From the NCBI RefSeq assembly GCF_030244015.1, contig NZ_JASSYX010000003.1, positions 806,001 through 870,000 on the forward strand: DNA of 64,000 bases, given 5' to 3'. The stretch comes from Pedobacter ginsengisoli (GTDB taxonomy: Bacteria > Bacteroidota > Bacteroidia > Sphingobacteriales > Sphingobacteriaceae). The number at the start of each line of letters is the position of its first letter. The first letter of the stretch is position 1. The notes below the pieces were generated by a model that had not been told where the DNA came from, made no database searches, and worked only from the letters and a program-made list of their open reading frames with translations. This document shows positions 35,538-44,403 of this stretch, in pieces. Both the position numbers and the translations under genes were made by a program.

Positions 35538-36809
35538 ATGAATATATTGCTATTGGGGTCAGGAGGAAGAGAAAGTGCCTTTGCGTGGAAGATCAGTCAG
35601 TCAGAGCTGTGCAGCAAGCTGATCATTGCGCCCGGCAATGGCGGAACTGCCGCATACGGAAAGAACGTCGTCTTAAATCCTAATAACTTTGAAGCAGTAA
35701 AAGCACTGGTGCTTAAAGAAAACATAGAGCTGGTGGTAGTAGGGCCGGAAGAACCTCTGGTGAACGGCATCCATGACTTCTTTACTGCAGATGAAGCACT
35801 ATCACAAATTCCTGTGATCGGCCCTAAAAAAGAAGGCGCTATCCTGGAAGGCAGCAAGGACTTCTCCAAGCAGTTTATGGCCCGTCACAATATTCCTACT
35901 CCCGGATCAAGGTCTTTTACTAACGAAACTTTGGAGCAGGGGCTTGCATACCTTGAAAACCACAGCCTTCCCATTGTACTAAAGGCCGACGGACTGGCCG
36001 CCGGCAAGGGAGTCTTAATCTGTGAAACCGTTGCTGATGCGCAGGAAGAGCTGAAGCTGATGCTGGGCGGTAAATTCGGACAGGCAGGGGCCCTGGTTGT
36101 GATTGAAGAGTACCTTACCGGAATTGAACTTTCTGTTTTTGTACTGACCGATGGTGACAATTATGTCATTCTTCCTGAAGCAAAGGACTATAAGAAAATC
36201 GGAATGGGAGACAGCGGACTAAATACAGGTGGAATGGGATCAGTTTCTCCTGTTCCGTTTGCTGATGAAAAATTTCTTAAGGAGGTAGAGCAAAGCATCA
36301 TCATCCCTACCATCAACGGGCTGAAAAAAGACAATATAGATTATACCGGTTTTATTTTCTTTGGCCTGTTTAAAGTAGGTGACAAGCCGATGATCATTGA
36401 ATATAACTGCCGTATGGGTGATCCTGAAACAGAAAGCGTGATCCCGAGGATAGAAAACGATATCGTTGAGCTGTTCCTGGCGGTATCACAGAAAAAGCTG
36501 AAAGATTATAATCTAAAGATCAGTAAAAAAAATGCGGCTACTGTTATGATTGTAGCTGGCGGTTACCCTGGAGAATACGAAAAAGGAAAGTCGATCTCGG
36601 GCATCGATAATGTACGCCAGTCCATCGTATTTCATGCAGGCACTGCCCTTGAAGGTGGTATAGTCAAAACCAACGGCGGTCGGGTGATCGCTGTAACCAG
36701 CCTGCAGGACGGACAGTTTGAAGCCCTGCAATCGGCTACCGCAGATGCAGCGCGTATCTATTTCGATGGTAAGTATTTCAGAGAAGATATAGGATTTGAT
36801 TTGATGTAA
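35538..36809 (+). CDS. purD: Phosphoribosylamine-glycine ligase
   Basis: A 423-residue ATP-grasp enzyme of de novo purine synthesis that joins 5-phosphoribosylamine and glycine to GAR. Family signatures are NILLLGSGGRESAFAWK (about 2-18), the GPEEPLVNGI loop (about 74-83), LKADGLAAGKGVLIC (ATP-binding), GMGDSGLNTGGMGS (about 221-234), and the metal/ATP site IEYNCRMGDPETESV. The C-terminal domain contains VAGGYPGEYEKGK. It is preceded by a TAnnTTTG promoter and divergent from the small secreted gene. Length and motifs are normal. Confidence 0.96.
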   Translation: MNILLLGSGGRESAFAWKISQSELCSKLIIAPGNGGTAAYGKNVVLNPNNFEAVKALVLKENIELVVVGPEEPLVNGIHDFFTADEALSQIPVIGPKKEGAILEGSKDFSKQFMARHNIPTPGSRSFTNETLEQGLAYLENHSLPIVLKADGLAAGKGVLICETVADAQEELKLMLGGKFGQAGALVVIEEYLTGIELSVFVLTDGDNYVILPEAKDYKKIGMGDSGLNTGGMGSVSPVPFADEKFLKEVEQSIIIPTINGLKKDNIDYTGFIFFGLFKVGDKPMIIEYNCRMGDPETESVIPRIENDIVELFLAVSQKKLKDYNLKISKKNAATVMIVAGGYPGEYEKGKSISGIDNVRQSIVFHAGTALEGGIVKTNGGRVIAVTSLQDGQFEALQSATADAARIYFDGKYFREDIGFDLM

Positions 36810-36838
36810 ATCATCATTCTTTCTGCATAAGTCAGGCC

Positions 36839-38056
36839 TTATTTTCCTAAAAGCAATCTTGCCTGTGTACCCCACTGGCCAATGAAAAGGTCAGGTTTGC
36901 CATCTTTGTTTACATCGCCAACGGCAATTCCCCAGCTTCTGCCTGTTGTAGATTCGGGAATGACTTCATTGGTCACTGATTTAAAATTCCCTTTGCCATC
37001 GTTCTGCAGTGCCTGCATCTGCATCGGACCGAAAGGAGGAATTTTGAGCGCACTCAGGATAATGTCTGGATGTTTGTCATGGTTGAAATCAAAAACTGCT
37101 CCTGCATAAGTAGAATATTCCTGCTTTGGGATTCTTTTTGCCGTTTCGTCTTTAAAGTTCCCCTTGCCGTCGTTGATCAGCAAACGGGCAGTCGGGTCCT
37201 TTTCAAATGGGCCGCCATTGCTGGTCAGGTTAAGAAACAGGATATCTGGTTTTTTATCTCCGTTTGCATCAAACACCAATACTTCCCTGGTGTGTAAAGG
37301 AACCGGAAGCTCCAGTTTTTCTGCGTGTTCTGTAAAATGTCCCTTCCCGTCATTAAAGAATAAACGGTTAGGAGGAACCTCGTTTCCTGCAATTAAATCC
37401 AGAATTCCGTCACCGTTTAAGTCCGCTAACCTGACTGATTGTGTTTCCCAGCGCAAGGCCGGCAAACCCTCTTTTGTATAATCAATAAAGTATCCGGGTT
37501 TTTTCGGGTCGTTGAGCCACAGGAAATTCTGCGGTGTCGGACCGGTATTTCCAACGACAATATCCAGCAGGCCATCTCCGTTCACGTCCCCGATATCCAG
37601 GCCATTTGCTTCGCTTTTTGCGGGCAGCCGGTCACTCACATCTCTGAACGTTCCGTCACCATTTCCTAAATAGAACTCATGGTTCTGGTCGTCTTCTGCA
37701 ACAAAGACCATATCCAGATTTCCATCTTTGTCAAAGTCTCCTGCACGTACGTGTTCTGTATCGTGCTTTTTTTCTGCAAAGACATCTTTCTGCCAGGTAA
37801 ATTTTCCTGTACCGTCATTCAGGTACAAACGGTTAGGCAGGTTTTCCAGTGCCAATACCGCATCCAGGTCCCCGTCTTTGTCTACATCAGCCAGCACCAC
37901 ATCCAAAGGGTGCGATTCCGGATCAAGGGGTAAATGGGTCGTCGTAACGTCTCTGAAATATTTGCTTTCTGTCTTTTGTGAAAAGGCACTGCAGACAGCG
38001 GCCAGGGTCAGGACTGCAGTAATTGCATAGATTTTTCCGTATAAAGAAAGCTGCAT
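36839..38056 (-). CDS. Secreted FG-GAP/VCBS-repeat beta-propeller protein
   Basis: A 405-residue protein with a signal peptide (MQLSLYGKIYAITAVLTLAA, cut near CSAFSQ) and about seven repeats of the calcium-binding type DxDxDGxxD, for example DVDKDGDLD, DFDKDGNLD, DVNGDGLLD, DLNGDGILD, DANGDKKPD and DVNKDGKPD, each followed by a LYLNDGTGKF-like strand. These build an integrin-like propeller that binds calcium. Such proteins act as extracellular adhesins or carry repeat scaffolds; no enzyme domain is visible. It is convergent with purD (29 bases between stops). Confidence 0.87.
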   Translation of the reverse strand: MQLSLYGKIYAITAVLTLAAVCSAFSQKTESKYFRDVTTTHLPLDPESHPLDVVLADVDKDGDLDAVLALENLPNRLYLNDGTGKFTWQKDVFAEKKHDTEHVRAGDFDKDGNLDMVFVAEDDQNHEFYLGNGDGTFRDVSDRLPAKSEANGLDIGDVNGDGLLDIVVGNTGPTPQNFLWLNDPKKPGYFIDYTKEGLPALRWETQSVRLADLNGDGILDLIAGNEVPPNRLFFNDGKGHFTEHAEKLELPVPLHTREVLVFDANGDKKPDILFLNLTSNGGPFEKDPTARLLINDGKGNFKDETAKRIPKQEYSTYAGAVFDFNHDKHPDIILSALKIPPFGPMQMQALQNDGKGNFKSVTNEVIPESTTGRSWGIAVGDVNKDGKPDLFIGQWGTQARLLLGK

Positions 38057-38243
38057 AACTAGAAGATCTTATGGTATATAACAACCAAGATACAAATCAG
38101 TTTTCAATTCATTATTTCCCCCGCAACTTTTTACCCCTGAGTCTATTATTCAGGCAGTTCATCTACTAATTTTCTATATACTTTCCTTTTCGCCTAATAT
38201 TGTCCTCAGATACTTACTGATCTTTTATTTAAAAAATTTCAAT

Positions 38244-38726
38244 ATGAAACACTCCACATTCAATCAGGCGTTTATGAAGCTATTTACCCTGATTACATTA
38301 TGCTTTATTGCTTTTGGTTTTACCGGCAGTCTGGGCCTGGACACTTACGCGGTGTACCTCAATGACAAACTCATTCTGAAACACGCTGTAAACCAGCCAT
38401 TGAACTTAAGAACACTCCAACTGGATAAGGCCACAGCAGATGACCAGCTCCGCATCATCTATACGCATTGCATGGTAAAAGGGGCAGGTACAGACAGAAG
38501 CATTGCAGTAAAAAATGAGCAAGGGACGGTGTTGAAAAAATGGGAGTTCCCTAATGCAACCAATGCTAACTTAAGTATGACCATACCAGTAAAGGAATTG
38601 TTCAAAATAGAAAAAGCCAATGCGAATCATGACCTCAGGATCTATTATACCGCACGGGAGCTGCCTAAAGGTGAAATGCTGGCACTGATCCGGACGGACC
38701 AAAAGTCTATTGCAGGAAATAAATAA
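38244..38726 (+). CDS. Secreted hypothetical protein
   Basis: A 160-residue ORF. The true start may be Met11 (38274), giving a signal MKLFTLITLCFIAFGFTGSL. The mature part is a small beta-rich domain (YAVYLNDKLILKHAV, NLRTLQLDKA, QLRIIYTHCMV, LRIYYTARELP) of about 130 residues; no family is recognised. A solitary gene followed by a terminator hairpin, it may be periplasmic. The name rests only on the signal and composition. Confidence 0.6.
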   Translation: MKHSTFNQAFMKLFTLITLCFIAFGFTGSLGLDTYAVYLNDKLILKHAVNQPLNLRTLQLDKATADDQLRIIYTHCMVKGAGTDRSIAVKNEQGTVLKKWEFPNATNANLSMTIPVKELFKIEKANANHDLRIYYTARELPKGEMLALIRTDQKSIAGNK

Positions 38727-38798
38727 AAAATATTTTGATCCGGATATAATAATCGGCAGTTAAGATCGTATTATATACCGAGAGCGTTAATTTAGATA

Positions 38799-38836
38799 AG
38801 CGGTGAAAGATCGGTATGATCGCTCACCGCTTTTTA
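38799..38836 (+). terminator. Terminator after the 160-residue secreted protein
   Basis: Perfect 8-bp arms AGCGGTGA/TCACCGCT enclose a loop with an inner GATC/GATC pairing, followed by TTTTTATTTA. Confidence 0.75.
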
Positions 38837-38910
38837 TTTAAATTGCCGTGCTTCCTTGACAGTCGACGTTCCATGAGATGTTAAACTAATTTGCCCTCAT
38901 TACTACCGAT

Positions 38911-41214
38911 TCAATATCCATTTTTTATATCCCTTGACAAGTGAAAAGCCACACCCTTTGCTCCATTTTGTATCGTATAAAGCTTCCAGTTATTATTGTC
39001 AACCTGCTCCAGGCGCCAGCTGTTTGCCGGATCCGCCAGCAGTTTTTTTACGCTCCGCGGAAAAGCGTTGGCAGCCCTTGCATTTTCCCAGGTTCTGATG
39101 ACTTTGAAGATCGCATCTTTCTGGGGGCAGCTTTCCACATCTTTCTGATTGAGTGTCAGGCTATAGGTAGTTCCAACGCCAACTGAAATGGCCTGGACAT
39201 GTTCATAATCTTCAAGTTTAGATTTCGCTTTGACCGGGAAATTACCGCCCATACCCACAGGAAAAAAATTGGCATAGGTTACATCTCTGAGGTCTTTGCC
39301 CTGGCTGGTAGTACTGCCCCACTCCCTGGTATCCACATCATATAAATTCTTTCCCCCGCCAACATTCCAGATGCTTTGATAATGCCATGAGCCTTCAGAC
39401 AATGTTGCCCCGGTAAAACGAATATAGGGAACGCCCAGTTGCGCAGCTTTTTCAAACATTTTACTAAAGAAACGCTTGGTCGAATAATAGCCATGTCCAT
39501 TATTAAACAAAAACTCCTGCCCGTCGAAATCATAATAAGCAAGGCCGTTGATTTTACAGATCTCCGCAAAGTGCTCCGCTATTTCATCCTGCAACTGCAT
39601 ATTTGGAACCACGCCATCGTACCCATAGTTGACCGTGACCTGGAGTTTATAAATGGTATCTCTGCCGGCATGATTTGACGGAGTTGTTTTCCAGTATCCC
39701 CGCTTTACATTTAAAAGCCGGTATGGTTTATCTTTGGATACCCCCATATAATGGATCAGTTCTTTACCGATTTTGATCATATTTAAGTTGGCGCAATGGC
39801 CTTCCCAACTCGCAATCTCGTCAAGATGTACCGGGTCATCAACAAGAATAACGGTATCTGTTGCACTGATGCTTTTCACCAGCAGACGCTTTTGCTGATA
39901 GCACAGGCTATCGCTTGGCATTGGGCTGGCGTCCATAGTGCCCGGTGCCAAAGCAGTGGTTATAGGGGTTCTGCCTATAGTAATGCCCCGTTTGGCCGCC
40001 ATAGCTGAAAACTCGCTGTGTGAAACATTTCCGCTTGTTAATTTTATTGGTTTTTTCTCAAAATTCTTCCCGTCTATATAACCATTGTTGCCACGGTCAG
40101 CCCTTAAAAACCCCTGATCGTACAGACTTATTGCTTTAAAACCAAGTCTTGATGCATAAGAGATGATGCTGTCGTTTAAATTACCGGCGGTAAGTACATC
40201 AGGAACAAAAGCAGCAGGATCTTTTATCCATTTTCCGTTAATGGTCGGATGAGGAAGCTTTTCAGCTAAAACAATTTTTTGGATCACATCCAGCAAAGCT
40301 GTACTATCCGGACTTCCCCATAGTGCTACAGAGGATCCGATGTAATCCACAGGCAGTGGCTGCACTTGCAGGTGGTTTGGTTTATTGGCCTCCATATTGG
40401 GCATCAATGAGAAAAAGATCTCCCTTTCAAAAGACCTGTCCCTGGATTGATAAGCAATGGATATTTGCCCCTTTTTGTCTACCAGGGCTGCGTTACCATA
40501 CATAATCCTGTACCATGGTTCTTTATGAGCGTAAAAAGCGACATCGCTGATGCCATTTCCGCCCAGTGTAAAAATCTGCCCTTCATAAAGGTCTTTAGGC
40601 AAAGGAAAACGCTTCGCATCCGGCGTGTGTATCATGTATTGGAACGGTGCGGCATCGCCGATGGTCTCAGCCAGTCCGCTTATGGTCTTGTCGTTCAGGG
40701 CAAGCATGCCAATGGCATAGTTTACCGCAGTACTGGTATCTCTTGCCACACCAATGATTTCACCCAGGAGGTTGTTAATATTGGTATGATAGTTTCCCCA
40801 CTGGATGACATCGATACTTTTTCGGTTACTGAGCGACAGCAAGGTTAGTTTGAAATATTTCGTTTTGGGCACGATACTGATTTTGGCCACCGACCCATTC
40901 TGATATTTCAGCCGTATGGTCTGACTGGCCTTGTTATAGGTCGCACCAGTCGGCTGATAGTAAACTTTCTTTTTACTATCATACAAACTCATCAGTGGCG
41001 AGGGTTTGTCAGCAGGACTAAATTCACGCTCAGGCCTGACCGTGATGTTTTTCATGCTGGTGATAAAGCCTTTATTATTGATCCTGATCTTAAAATAATC
41101 AGTAGACAAATCTGTTTGACTATAACTTTGTAGCGAAGACCCGCAGGTAATCAGCAGTAAGAGTACCGCGGCTTTCGCCGTGATATTTAAAAAACTAGTT
41201 TGCATTTCAGGCAT
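38911..41214 (-). CDS. Large secreted protein, putative glycoside hydrolase
   Basis: A 767-residue protein with an N-terminal hydrophobic segment (about 14-30) ending CGSSLQSYSQ, so it is exported and may be a lipoprotein. The N-terminal part (about 35-330) has a beta-sandwich-like pattern as seen before glycosidase barrels. The central part (about 330-620) has alternating strand and loop motifs with acidic residues in YYDFDGQEFL, a typical catalytic (alpha/beta)8 pattern, followed by a C-terminal beta region. I cannot place it in a numbered glycosidase family. A structured leader and minus-strand terminator-like hairpin lie 50-190 bases upstream. Confidence 0.6.
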   Translation of the reverse strand: MPEMQTSFLNITAKAAVLLLLITCGSSLQSYSQTDLSTDYFKIRINNKGFITSMKNITVRPEREFSPADKPSPLMSLYDSKKKVYYQPTGATYNKASQTIRLKYQNGSVAKISIVPKTKYFKLTLLSLSNRKSIDVIQWGNYHTNINNLLGEIIGVARDTSTAVNYAIGMLALNDKTISGLAETIGDAAPFQYMIHTPDAKRFPLPKDLYEGQIFTLGGNGISDVAFYAHKEPWYRIMYGNAALVDKKGQISIAYQSRDRSFEREIFFSLMPNMEANKPNHLQVQPLPVDYIGSSVALWGSPDSTALLDVIQKIVLAEKLPHPTINGKWIKDPAAFVPDVLTAGNLNDSIISYASRLGFKAISLYDQGFLRADRGNNGYIDGKNFEKKPIKLTSGNVSHSEFSAMAAKRGITIGRTPITTALAPGTMDASPMPSDSLCYQQKRLLVKSISATDTVILVDDPVHLDEIASWEGHCANLNMIKIGKELIHYMGVSKDKPYRLLNVKRGYWKTTPSNHAGRDTIYKLQVTVNYGYDGVVPNMQLQDEIAEHFAEICKINGLAYYDFDGQEFLFNNGHGYYSTKRFFSKMFEKAAQLGVPYIRFTGATLSEGSWHYQSIWNVGGGKNLYDVDTREWGSTTSQGKDLRDVTYANFFPVGMGGNFPVKAKSKLEDYEHVQAISVGVGTTYSLTLNQKDVESCPQKDAIFKVIRTWENARAANAFPRSVKKLLADPANSWRLEQVDNNNWKLYTIQNGAKGVAFHLSRDIKNGY

Positions 41215-41265
41215 TTATTTGTGTGTATGTGATGAAATGTTTAAGGTACTTAAAAAGTAAAATAA

Positions 41266-41295
41266 AAGCAGGCGAATAGCTGAATTCGCCTGCTT
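41266..41295 (-). terminator. Strong hairpin with U-rich tail in the leader of the putative glycosidase gene
   Basis: A perfect 12-bp stem AAGCAGGCGAAT/ATTCGCCTGCTT with a 6-base loop is followed on the minus strand by TTATTTTACTTTTT. It lies 52 bases upstream of the gene start, so it would end a leader or small RNA, or attenuate the gene. Confidence 0.7.
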
Positions 41296-41298
41296 GCG

Positions 41299-41406
41299 TT
41301 TCTCCTCCGGACCTTCTGCCCTTAAATGAACCTTTAACCGCATCAATAGCGCAGTTGCTGCACTACAAATGCGCAGAAGGACGGAGAAAAATCAATGGAT
41401 TTTCTC
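41299..41406 (-). ncRNA. Candidate structured RNA or leader upstream of the putative glycosidase
   Basis: The block 41299-41319 pairs with 41373-41389 (CCTTCTGC/GCAGAAGG and TTTCTCC/GGAGAAA with bulges), enclosing short inner stems such as GCGCA (41349-41353) with TGCGC (41370-41374). The 3' strand of the closing helix can pair instead with 41398-41406 (GAGAAAAATC/GATTTTCTC), so two folds exclude each other. The strong hairpin at 41266-41295 follows on the minus strand. No known RNA family was recognised. Confidence 0.35.
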
Positions 41407-41418
41407 TAAATTGCCTGC

Positions 41419-41754
41419 ATGAACTTCATTTTGACACTACTCCTCAACGCTGGAGTACTATTGGGCATGACCTATATATTACCGACTGTAACCATTAAAA
41501 ACTTTACAACAGCTGTGCTGGTGGCTTTGGTGATTGGTATACTGAACGCGACATTAGGCTGGTTTTTGAGGTTCCCGCTCAATATTGTCACCTTTGGGCT
41601 TTTGTCATTTGTTATCCATCTGGTGGTCACTGCCGTAATGATCAAAATAGCGGACATCCTGTTTTCGGATTTCCAGATCAAGGGCTTCATACCTGCAATC
41701 GTCATCGCTGTGGTGATGTCCATTGCCGGAAGTGTTCTGAACTTTGTTTTTTAA
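41419..41754 (+). CDS. Small membrane protein, phage-holin/DUF-type (PF04020-like)
   Basis: A 111-residue protein with four predicted membrane helices (about 2-21, 30-49, 54-77 and 88-110) and typical motifs: ILPTVTIKNFTTAVLVALVIGILNATLG and LFSDFQIKGFIPAIVIAVVMS. It matches the widespread four-helix family often annotated as phage holin family or mycobacterial 4-TM protein, though no phage genes are near. Function is not established. It follows the structured leader region and is closed by a bidirectional terminator. Confidence 0.75.
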   Translation: MNFILTLLLNAGVLLGMTYILPTVTIKNFTTAVLVALVIGILNATLGWFLRFPLNIVTFGLLSFVIHLVVTAVMIKIADILFSDFQIKGFIPAIVIAVVMSIAGSVLNFVF

Positions 41755-41822
41755 GAGATAAACCTGTCCAATTAGAGAATTGATGGCTGTAAACACGGCT
41801 CAATCTGGTTGCATTCCTAAAC

Positions 41823-41859
41823 AAAAAAGCAATGGCAATTAAATTGCCATTGCTTTTTT
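41823..41859. terminator. Bidirectional terminator between convergent genes
   Basis: A near-perfect palindrome (AAAAAAGCAATGGCAATT and its complement at 41842-41859) with a tiny loop gives a long stem and T-runs on both strands. Downstream, TCCCGAATTAACTTCGGGA (41917-41935) forms another small stem. Confidence 0.9.
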
Positions 41860-41963
41860 TATACGCCATATTTTCCTTACATGTCTCTTCTCTGAAAAGG
41901 TGTATTTCGTTACCTGTCCCGAATTAACTTCGGGAGCTGTGTCCCGGCCTGAGAAGAGAACGG

Positions 41964-43109
41964 TTACTTTGTTTTACTTGCCAGCACTTCTGCCAGTTTT
42001 GTTTGCAGTTCTTCTCCTCTTATATTTTTAGCGATGATCTTTCCTGTCGGATCGATCAGGAAATTGGCTGGGATGCTACGGACACCATATTGTTTCGCAG
42101 CGGCATTGTCCCAAAACTTCAGATCTGAAACATGTGTCCAGGTCAATCCGTCCTTTTCAATCGCTTGAAGCCATAGCTCTTTTTTACCAGGCTGATCCAA
42201 AGACACACCCAGTACAGTAAAGTTTTTATCCTTAAAGGCATTGTATGCTTTTACTACATTCGGATTTTCGGCCCGGCATGGTCCGCACCATGAAGCCCAG
42301 AAATCAAGCAATACATACTTACCTTTGAAATCCGACAGCTTAACGGGCTTATCGTTCACGTCGTTTTGAGTAAAATCCATGGCCACTGCACCTATTGCAG
42401 TACTCTTTCCAGCAGCAAAAAGCTGCGCCAGGCCTTTTCCTGCTTTAGTCGATTTTAACTCAGGACTAAGCGCAGCGAATGCCTTCTCTGCCCCGGATGC
42501 TTGTTCGGGGTCGCCCGCCAGCTGACCGATAGCCGACAAACTGATATAAGATTTCGGATTATTTTTTGCATAACTCAGATAAATAGGCGGCAAACCCTTT
42601 ACAATGGTTTCATATCGTTCCTGCAATGGTTTAACTATTGCTTCATCTTTCTTCTGCTCTGCTGACAGCTTTATGTAATCTGCATTTATAGCGTTCAGCT
42701 GATCAGTCACAGGTTTGGTCAGGGCTTTTAGTTTTTTATCATCATCATTGATCAAAGAGCCGCTCACGGTAACTTTTTTCAAGGAGTCCGTTCCGCTTAG
42801 CTTAATTACTGCAGGTTCAATGTATATCCCGGTGTTATCCAGTATTTCTCCAGGCATGGGAGGTGATACGAAAGGGTTTTTGTTCAGGAACAAATTGGCC
42901 CTGACCGGATCTGTAAGCGTTCCTTTAAATGCAAAAGTCCCGTCTTTAACCAAGGCGGAATCTGTGACATCAGCATCGTTGGCTTTGTAAACCAGGTAAA
43001 CTTTATCACCTGTCTTCAGCCCTTTGATATTGCCGGTTACGCTAAAAGGCTTTTGTGCAAATACTGCTAAAGGCAATAACGCAGCAGCAGTGAATAATAA
43101 TTTTTTCAT
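41964..43109 (-). CDS. TlpA-family thiol-disulfide protein with N-terminal DUF4369
   Basis: A 381-residue secreted protein (MKKLLFTAAALLPLAVFA signal). The DUF4369 domain (about 21-120) is followed by a helical linker and a thioredoxin domain (about 240-381). The active site is FWASWCGPCRAENPNV (CGPC), with a cis-Pro near SIPANFLI. Such fusions sit in the periplasm or outer membrane of Bacteroidota and handle disulfide exchange, often near polysaccharide or cytochrome maturation genes; the partner is unknown. A TAnnTTTG box lies 30 bases upstream. It is convergent with the four-helix protein. Confidence 0.9.
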   Translation of the reverse strand: MKKLLFTAAALLPLAVFAQKPFSVTGNIKGLKTGDKVYLVYKANDADVTDSALVKDGTFAFKGTLTDPVRANLFLNKNPFVSPPMPGEILDNTGIYIEPAVIKLSGTDSLKKVTVSGSLINDDDKKLKALTKPVTDQLNAINADYIKLSAEQKKDEAIVKPLQERYETIVKGLPPIYLSYAKNNPKSYISLSAIGQLAGDPEQASGAEKAFAALSPELKSTKAGKGLAQLFAAGKSTAIGAVAMDFTQNDVNDKPVKLSDFKGKYVLLDFWASWCGPCRAENPNVVKAYNAFKDKNFTVLGVSLDQPGKKELWLQAIEKDGLTWTHVSDLKFWDNAAAKQYGVRSIPANFLIDPTGKIIAKNIRGEELQTKLAEVLASKTK

Positions 43110-43138
43110 TAATTTTAAGTTAGTTTCTATGATTGTTT

Positions 43139-43146
43139 CAAATGTA
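43139..43146 (-). promoter_or_regulatory. -7 element of the TlpA-family gene
   Basis: On the minus strand TACATTTG matches TAnnTTTG, about 30 bases before the ATG at 43109. No good -33 TTTG was seen. Confidence 0.4.
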
Positions 43147-43184
43147 TGTCAATAAGGACATATAACGTTAATCCGGGTGTAAAA

Positions 43185-44366
43185 TTATAACAGTTTTTGA
43201 TAGGTACGCCACCACAGATCGGGCATCTCCCCATTTACTGCGGTAGTATAATCATCGTAGCGGCAGGGCACGAGGTGAAAACGCTCGTTTTCAGAGATCC
43301 CCGCAGGGTAAGGCACCTGCATCCACCAGCGATCGGACTTCTTGCTTTTTACGAACAGCATTTCTCCTGTCCCGTCACTCAGGCTGGCCCTGTAAATCAG
43401 GTAGTGGGACTTTGGCGTTAAAGGGAAGTCCTTCTTGCGGTTATAAAACCCGTCCATAAAGTACCACACCATTTGTGCGAGCAGCATGGCCGTTTGTCCA
43501 TTGGTATCAAAAGCGGGGTTAAACTCGTAAAAGCCAATGGAGCTGAGCTTATCACTCATCCCGGCATAACGTGCGATGCGGCAGGCCTGTTCTCCGTAAA
43601 ACCCATTTGGGCCGGCATTGGCGTTGGCGCCTGCATCTGATGACCGGATCGCGCCGATATCGAAGCTGACCATATTCGCGTTGCGGATGACCGGCTCTGT
43701 CATGGAGATGTCCTGGGTACATTCTCCCAGGCGGTGCACATCAAAATATAATTTGCTCATAACCTTCAGGCTATCCTGATTCACAAAATAGGTTTGATAA
43801 CCGATATTGCTAAAGTTAAAGAGGTAATTGGGCTGGTGCAAAAGGATCTTGTTCAGGTAGGTGTCGGATTTGGCGGCCAATCCCTCCTGATCTTCTTCGT
43901 CGAGATCAAATTTACTGTCGACAACAACCAGGTCCACTTTTTGTTCCAGCTCTTCATAACCGAGGTACTGTGCATAAGTAAGGTCCTGTCCGCCACCGAT
44001 GATTACCGGCACAATATTGAGTTTCATCAGTTCGGCGACTACTGTTTTCACGGCCACGTAGGTGTCTGAGATAGTCGCCCCGGCTTTGATATTTCCCAGG
44101 TCGACTAACTTACTGTTGTACGCACCCTCATTGAGCACATAAAACTGTGAACGAAAGTAGTCCGGCCCGAGGCCGCAGCCTTCATTATTTACCGCGGCAC
44201 GGTCATCCTGTACGCCGAAAATTGCGATATCATATTCGTTTTCCACCAGTTCCGGAAACGTATCGGCAAAAAACACAGTCTTCAAACCCAGCTGACTGGT
44301 ATAAAAACCCGCCTTAGGACTGAACTTGTTTACGTTTAACGGCGAAAAAAAATCTGATAATGACAT
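43185..44366 (-). CDS. Arginase/formimidoylglutamase-family protein with altered metal site
   Basis: A 393-residue ureohydrolase-fold protein. The family blocks are recognisable but altered: IIGGGQD where GGDHS is expected (Gln127 for His), VVDSKFDLD where DAHxD is expected (Lys152 for the His, Asp150 and Asp154 kept), and SFDIGAIRSSD where SFDxDxxDP is expected (Asp236 kept, Gly238 for the second Asp). The late EFNP motif is kept. At least three of six manganese ligands are therefore missing, so it may not be a normal hydrolase. It is divergent from the epimerase, their starts 74 bases apart. Family certain, activity doubtful. Confidence 0.85.
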   Translation of the reverse strand: MSLSDFFSPLNVNKFSPKAGFYTSQLGLKTVFFADTFPELVENEYDIAIFGVQDDRAAVNNEGCGLGPDYFRSQFYVLNEGAYNSKLVDLGNIKAGATISDTYVAVKTVVAELMKLNIVPVIIGGGQDLTYAQYLGYEELEQKVDLVVVDSKFDLDEEDQEGLAAKSDTYLNKILLHQPNYLFNFSNIGYQTYFVNQDSLKVMSKLYFDVHRLGECTQDISMTEPVIRNANMVSFDIGAIRSSDAGANANAGPNGFYGEQACRIARYAGMSDKLSSIGFYEFNPAFDTNGQTAMLLAQMVWYFMDGFYNRKKDFPLTPKSHYLIYRASLSDGTGEMLFVKSKKSDRWWMQVPYPAGISENERFHLVPCRYDDYTTAVNGEMPDLWWRTYQKLL

Positions 44367-44395
44367 ATCTTACTAAATGTATGGCATCAAATATC

Positions 44396-44403
44396 TATTT
44401 TTG
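44396..44403 (+). promoter_or_regulatory. -7 element of the epimerase gene
   Basis: TATTTTTG matches TAnnTTTG and lies about 40 bases before the ATG at 44441. Its place favours that ATG over the upstream one at 44360, which would overlap the divergent gene. The -33 box is unclear. Confidence 0.4.

Noticed and set aside
41266..41406. SRP (4.5S) or 6S RNA gene
   Set aside because: The tip motif of SRP RNA with its GNRA loop is missing, and the closing helix and central bubble do not fit 6S RNA. Only the generic closing-stem-plus-terminator shape is shared.
41419..41754. Evidence of a prophage (holin-like gene)
   Set aside because: The four-helix family is widespread outside phages and no other phage gene is nearby.
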